From: Massilia oculi
GTDB taxonomy: Bacteria; Pseudomonadota; Gammaproteobacteria; Burkholderiales; Burkholderiaceae_D
DNA: 64,000 nucleotides
Direction: 5' to 3'
NCBI RefSeq assembly: GCF_003143515.1
Contig: NZ_CP029343.1
Coordinates: forward strand, 5,146,001 to 5,210,000
This document shows positions 60,933 to 64,000 of this stretch, piece after piece (the first letter of the stretch is position 1; every line of letters begins with the position of its first letter). Under the pieces are notes generated by a model that was given only the letters and a program-made list of their open reading frames with translations, ran no database searches and was not told the origin of the DNA. A program made the translations under genes and the position numbers.

Positions 60933-62156
60933 TCATCGCCCATCCAGCAAGTCCTGGCGCGGCCGCTCCCATTGCGGCACCAGGGCCGGCGCCGGGCAGG
61001 GCCGGTCCGCCATCTCCGCATACGGCAGGGTCGAGAAATTATCGGCCCCGGGCGCGCTGAAGCGGATATCGGTGGCCTTGCCGTCGATCAGCGAGGGCAC
61101 GCGCGCGAAGCGCAGCCAGCCGTCGAAGTGGCAGTTATCCTGCCGCAGCGCGCGCAGGCCGGCCAGGCTGCCGTCTTCCTTGTACTTCCACGACAGCGTT
61201 CGCTCGGCGGCGCCCGGCTCGCCGCCGAAGCGCGCCGGGCAGGCGGCGACGTCGCTCACGCCAGGGGCCAGGCTCAGCGCGCCGATGCGCACCGCATAGC
61301 TGCCGGCGCCGCCGTTGTCGCTGATCACCGCGAACGACCAGCACAGGGGATTCGACGGGAAGGCCGACAGCGGCATGTCGAGGATGCGGCTGCCCGGCTC
61401 GAGCTGGGCGAGCGCTGACCGGATCTGCTCGCGCGCCAGGTGGCCGGCCACGCCCTGCACCGCGATGAAGCCCAGGCAGGCCACGATCGCGGCGACCAGG
61501 CCGGCCGACCCGCCACGGCGCGCCATCACGGCCACGACAGCCGCCACCGTCAGCAGGCCGGCCAGCGAACCCCACTGCAGGAAGCCCATATAGGTAAACA
61601 GCACCGGTGCGGCCAGGATCAGGGCCGCGAACAGCCAGCGCAGCACACGGTTCGGCACCAGCAAGGCCAGCGCCACCCCGAGCGCGGTCCAGAACACCGG
61701 CTCGATGATGAACACCATGTCGCCATACAGCCAGCGCGAGTCGAGCGGGTGGAAGGGGTGCACGCCATACACGTTCAGGAAGTCGAGCGACAGGTGCAGC
61801 ACCATCCCGAGCGCGGCGGTGGCCAGCACCGCGCGGCGCGCCGTGCGGTCGTCGCGCATCAGGCGCCGCGCCCCCGGCCACAGCAGCCATAGCAGGCCGA
61901 GCAGCAGCGCGATCTGGGGCAGGGCATACAGCAGCGTGTGCGTATGGCCGCGGTGGTGCAGCAGATAGCCGAGCGGTGGCGCCAGCAAGGGCGTGAGCAT
62001 CAGGTCGAGGTCGGGAAAATTGCTGGCCAGCGCGCCGGTGGCGAGCAGGACGCGGCGCCGTGTGCGCGCTTGATGGGGATCGGGATGGGCGGGCAGGGCG
62101 CGGTCGGCGAGTTCGCCCAGCGCCAGGCCCACCAGGGAGTGAGTGAGATTGTCCAT
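60933..62156 (-). CDS. YdjM/LexA-regulated-type membrane-bound metal-dependent hydrolase
   Basis: Integral membrane protein of 407 residues beginning MDNLTHSLVGLALGELADRA, the hallmark of the DUF457/YdjM group, with SNFPDLDLML and HHRGHTHTLL carrying the conserved Asp and His residues that would bind a metal. Several hydrophobic helices follow (about residues 80-250) and a C-terminal soluble region of about 150 residues has no further motif I recognise. The activity has not been established for this group. It stands alone, upstream of the MAPEG gene. Confidence 0.83.
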   Translation of the reverse strand: MDNLTHSLVGLALGELADRALPAHPDPHQARTRRRVLLATGALASNFPDLDLMLTPLLAPPLGYLLHHRGHTHTLLYALPQIALLLGLLWLLWPGARRLMRDDRTARRAVLATAALGMVLHLSLDFLNVYGVHPFHPLDSRWLYGDMVFIIEPVFWTALGVALALLVPNRVLRWLFAALILAAPVLFTYMGFLQWGSLAGLLTVAAVVAVMARRGGSAGLVAAIVACLGFIAVQGVAGHLAREQIRSALAQLEPGSRILDMPLSAFPSNPLCWSFAVISDNGGAGSYAVRIGALSLAPGVSDVAACPARFGGEPGAAERTLSWKYKEDGSLAGLRALRQDNCHFDGWLRFARVPSLIDGKATDIRFSAPGADNFSTLPYAEMADRPCPAPALVPQWERPRQDLLDGR

Positions 62157-62322
62157 CCCACAAGTTTACCGTGAAAGCAAGATATTGAAGTAAATCAAGA
62201 TTCTCTTGGTTACATACCACGGTGGACCATCGCATTTTTGATGCAGGTCATATTTTTCGCATTTCCTCGTCGTTAGAATGCAAGAAATTATATTTTCTTA
62301 CAAGCAATAACAGGAGAGCACA

Positions 62323-63882
62323 GTGCGCAACAACCAGCCAGTCACCGGGAACGAATACGTGATGGGGGCGGGACAGTCGATCGTCTCGAAGACCGATACC
62401 AAGGGTCGCATCACCTACGTCAACCCGAGCTTCGTCGACGTCAGCGGATTCAGCGAAGGCGAGCTGCTGGGCAAGGCCCACAATATGGTGCGCCATCCCG
62501 ACATGCCGCCCGAGGCCTTCGCCGACATGTGGGCGACTCTGCAGGCGGGCGACCCCTGGACCGGCCTGGTCAAGAACCGCCGCAAGAACGGCGATTTCTA
62601 CTGGGTGGTGGCGAACGTGGTGCCGATCCAGGAGCGCGGCCGCGTGACCGGCTATATGTCGGTGCGCACCGCGCCCACCCGCCAGCAGATCGAGCAGGCC
62701 GACCGGCTGTACCGTCAGATCCGCGCCGGGCAGGCGCGCGGCCTCGGCATCGTGCGCGGCCAGGTGGTGCGCACCGGCTGGCGCCGGCGTCTGAATCTGC
62801 TGGCCGCCCTGCGCGAGCTGCCGCTGCGCCAGCGCCTGGGCTGGATGATGGGCGGGCAGGCCCTGGTGTTGTCAGCGCTCGGGGCCGCCGCGGATGGCCC
62901 GGCCTGGCGCATGCTGGCCGGCGCCGGCGTGCTGGCCTCGCTGGCGGTCTGGTATGAGCTCAACCGCAGCATCGCGCGGCCTCTGCAGGATGCCGTCGCG
63001 ACCGTCTATGCACTGGCCGGCGGCGACCTCGCGCGTCCCGTCCCGGCGCCTGGCGGCGGGGAGATCGGCCGCCTGCAGCTGGCGCTGCGCCAGCTGAACG
63101 TCAACCTGACGGCAATCATGGGCGACGTGCGCGACAACGTCAGCTCGATCGAACTCGCCACCCGCGCGATCGCCGCCGGCAATGCCGACCTGGCCAGCCG
63201 TACCGAAGCCCAGGCCGCCAGCCTGGAGCAGACCGCGAGCAGCCTGGGTAATATCGCGCGCGCCGCCGGCCGCAATACCGACAGCGCGGTGCAGGCCGAC
63301 GGCATGGTGCTGGCCGCCACCACGGTGGCCGGCCAGGGCGGCCAGGCGGCCCAGCGCATCGGCCAGACCATGGAACGGATCAGCGGCTCGGCCAACCGCA
63401 TCGGCGACATCATCGGTCTGATCGACGGCATCGCCTTCCAGACCAATCTGCTGGCGCTGAACGCAGCGGTCGAGGCGGCCAGGGCAGGCGAGCAGGGACG
63501 CGGCTTCGCCGTCGTGGCCGGAGAGGTGCGCAGCCTGGCCCAGCGCACCGCCGGCGCCGCAAAGGAGATCAAGGGACTGATCGAGGTCTCCAGCGGCCAC
63601 GTGGGAGAGGGCGCCGAACTGGTCGGCCAGGCCGGCCAGACCATGCGCGCGGTGGTCGACCAGGTGGCCGAGGCGGCCGCCATCATGAGCGCGATCACTG
63701 CCGCCAGCCGCGAACAGGCCCGGGACATCCTGGGCGTCAATGCCGCCATGAGCGAGCTGGACGCGATCACGCGGCAGAACGCCGCCCAGGTCGAGGAATC
63801 GGCCGTCTCCTCCAGCAGCGTGGCCGATGAAGCGGCCCGCCTGTCGCTGGCTTTGTCGGTGTTCAAGTTCAAGGCGCTGTAA
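62323..63882 (+). CDS. Aer-like methyl-accepting chemotaxis protein with PAS sensor
   Basis: Chemoreceptor of 519 residues starting at a GTG with AGGAG eight bases upstream. The N-terminal PAS domain (about 15-120) has [40 protein letters not shown] and [20 protein letters not shown], the wording of FAD-binding Aer proteins. Two membrane segments follow at about 170-205, then a HAMP-like region and the signalling domain with [20 protein letters not shown] and [15 protein letters not shown]. Aerotaxis or energy taxis is the expected role. The ends of the signalling helix are complete. Confidence 0.92.
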   Translation: MRNNQPVTGNEYVMGAGQSIVSKTDTKGRITYVNPSFVDVSGFSEGELLGKAHNMVRHPDMPPEAFADMWATLQAGDPWTGLVKNRRKNGDFYWVVANVVPIQERGRVTGYMSVRTAPTRQQIEQADRLYRQIRAGQARGLGIVRGQVVRTGWRRRLNLLAALRELPLRQRLGWMMGGQALVLSALGAAADGPAWRMLAGAGVLASLAVWYELNRSIARPLQDAVATVYALAGGDLARPVPAPGGGEIGRLQLALRQLNVNLTAIMGDVRDNVSSIELATRAIAAGNADLASRTEAQAASLEQTASSLGNIARAAGRNTDSAVQADGMVLAATTVAGQGGQAAQRIGQTMERISGSANRIGDIIGLIDGIAFQTNLLALNAAVEAARAGEQGRGFAVVAGEVRSLAQRTAGAAKEIKGLIEVSSGHVGEGAELVGQAGQTMRAVVDQVAEAAAIMSAITAASREQARDILGVNAAMSELDAITRQNAAQVEESAVSSSSVADEAARLSLALSVFKFKAL

Positions 63883-64000
63883 TCGTTAGATATGGATGAG
63901 CATTGAACTGCCGAGCTGACCCGCGGTCCAATCCCGGTCGCCATCGACTGGGAGCGCACGATGAAAGCGCCGAACTTAACAAAGCTGTGCGATCGACTGT

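Noticed and set aside
62255..62266. TTTCGCATTTCC upstream of the Aer-like receptor, close to the motif at 31609
   Set aside because: One mismatch, no companion ATTTACYGATTT element and an AT-rich setting, so chance is likely.
63883..64000. Possible gene start at the end of the window
   Set aside because: An ATG near 63961 opens only a short frame before the window ends, which is too little to judge.

Overview
The window is GC-rich DNA from a Gram-negative bacterium, most likely a betaproteobacterium of the Oxalobacteraceae (Massilia/Janthinobacterium type). That placement is an inference from gene content and composition: MaeB-type malic enzyme, many PAS/GAF histidine kinases, TonB receptors, RND efflux, a DadA/DadX catabolic operon and chemotaxis genes. 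There are no rRNA or tRNA genes, insertion sequences, CRISPR arrays or phage genes.

Layout. 1-7.2 kb: C4-dicarboxylate/tartrate block (malic enzyme, TauE/SafE exporter, D-tartrate dehydratase, tartrate dehydrogenase-type enzyme, two LysR regulators). 7.4-9.7 kb: YitT-family membrane protein with a coupled leader ORF, and an amidohydrolase broken by one missing base. 9.7-16.1 kb: RND efflux operon ending in its own response regulator and histidine kinase. 16.4-25.9 kb: alpha/beta hydrolase, then a five-gene metal-acquisition operon (siderophore-type TonB receptor, two ABC permeases, ATPase, ZnuD-like receptor) with a small Cys-rich protein upstream. 26.2-34.0 kb: sensor kinases, including a tandem duplication of an unusual module, an excisionase-type HTH fused to a C-terminal receiver and paired with a GAF-PAS kinase, plus a lone receiver.

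34.2-42.8 kb: four DUF11-type secreted or surface proteins, one a very large predicted outer-membrane barrel. 43.2-47.8 kb: chemotaxis operon (soluble PAS receptor, CheR, CheD, triple-CheW protein) without CheA, CheY or CheB. 47.8-51.0 kb: large hybrid kinase split by a frameshift. 51.1-54.8 kb: SRAP protein, alanine racemase, D-amino acid dehydrogenase and divergent Lrp regulator. 54.8-64 kb: hybrid kinase, winged-helix ORF antisense to its 3' end, flavin reductase, hemerythrin-like protein, universal stress protein with a perfect FNR-type box, ThuA-like protein, MAPEG protein, YdjM-like membrane protein and an Aer-like receptor.

The least explained part is the 29-43 kb stretch. The duplicated HTH-receiver/kinase modules sit directly beside the DUF11 surface cluster, and the promoter regions of both share two near-identical 12-mers in the same order and orientation. 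A regulatory circuit controlling an uncharacterised surface structure is a testable inference.

Three genes are each restored by adding a single C/G to a C/G run (8657-8660, 34288-34292, 50791-50793). The shared signature suggests systematic homopolymer errors in the assembly rather than three real pseudogenes.
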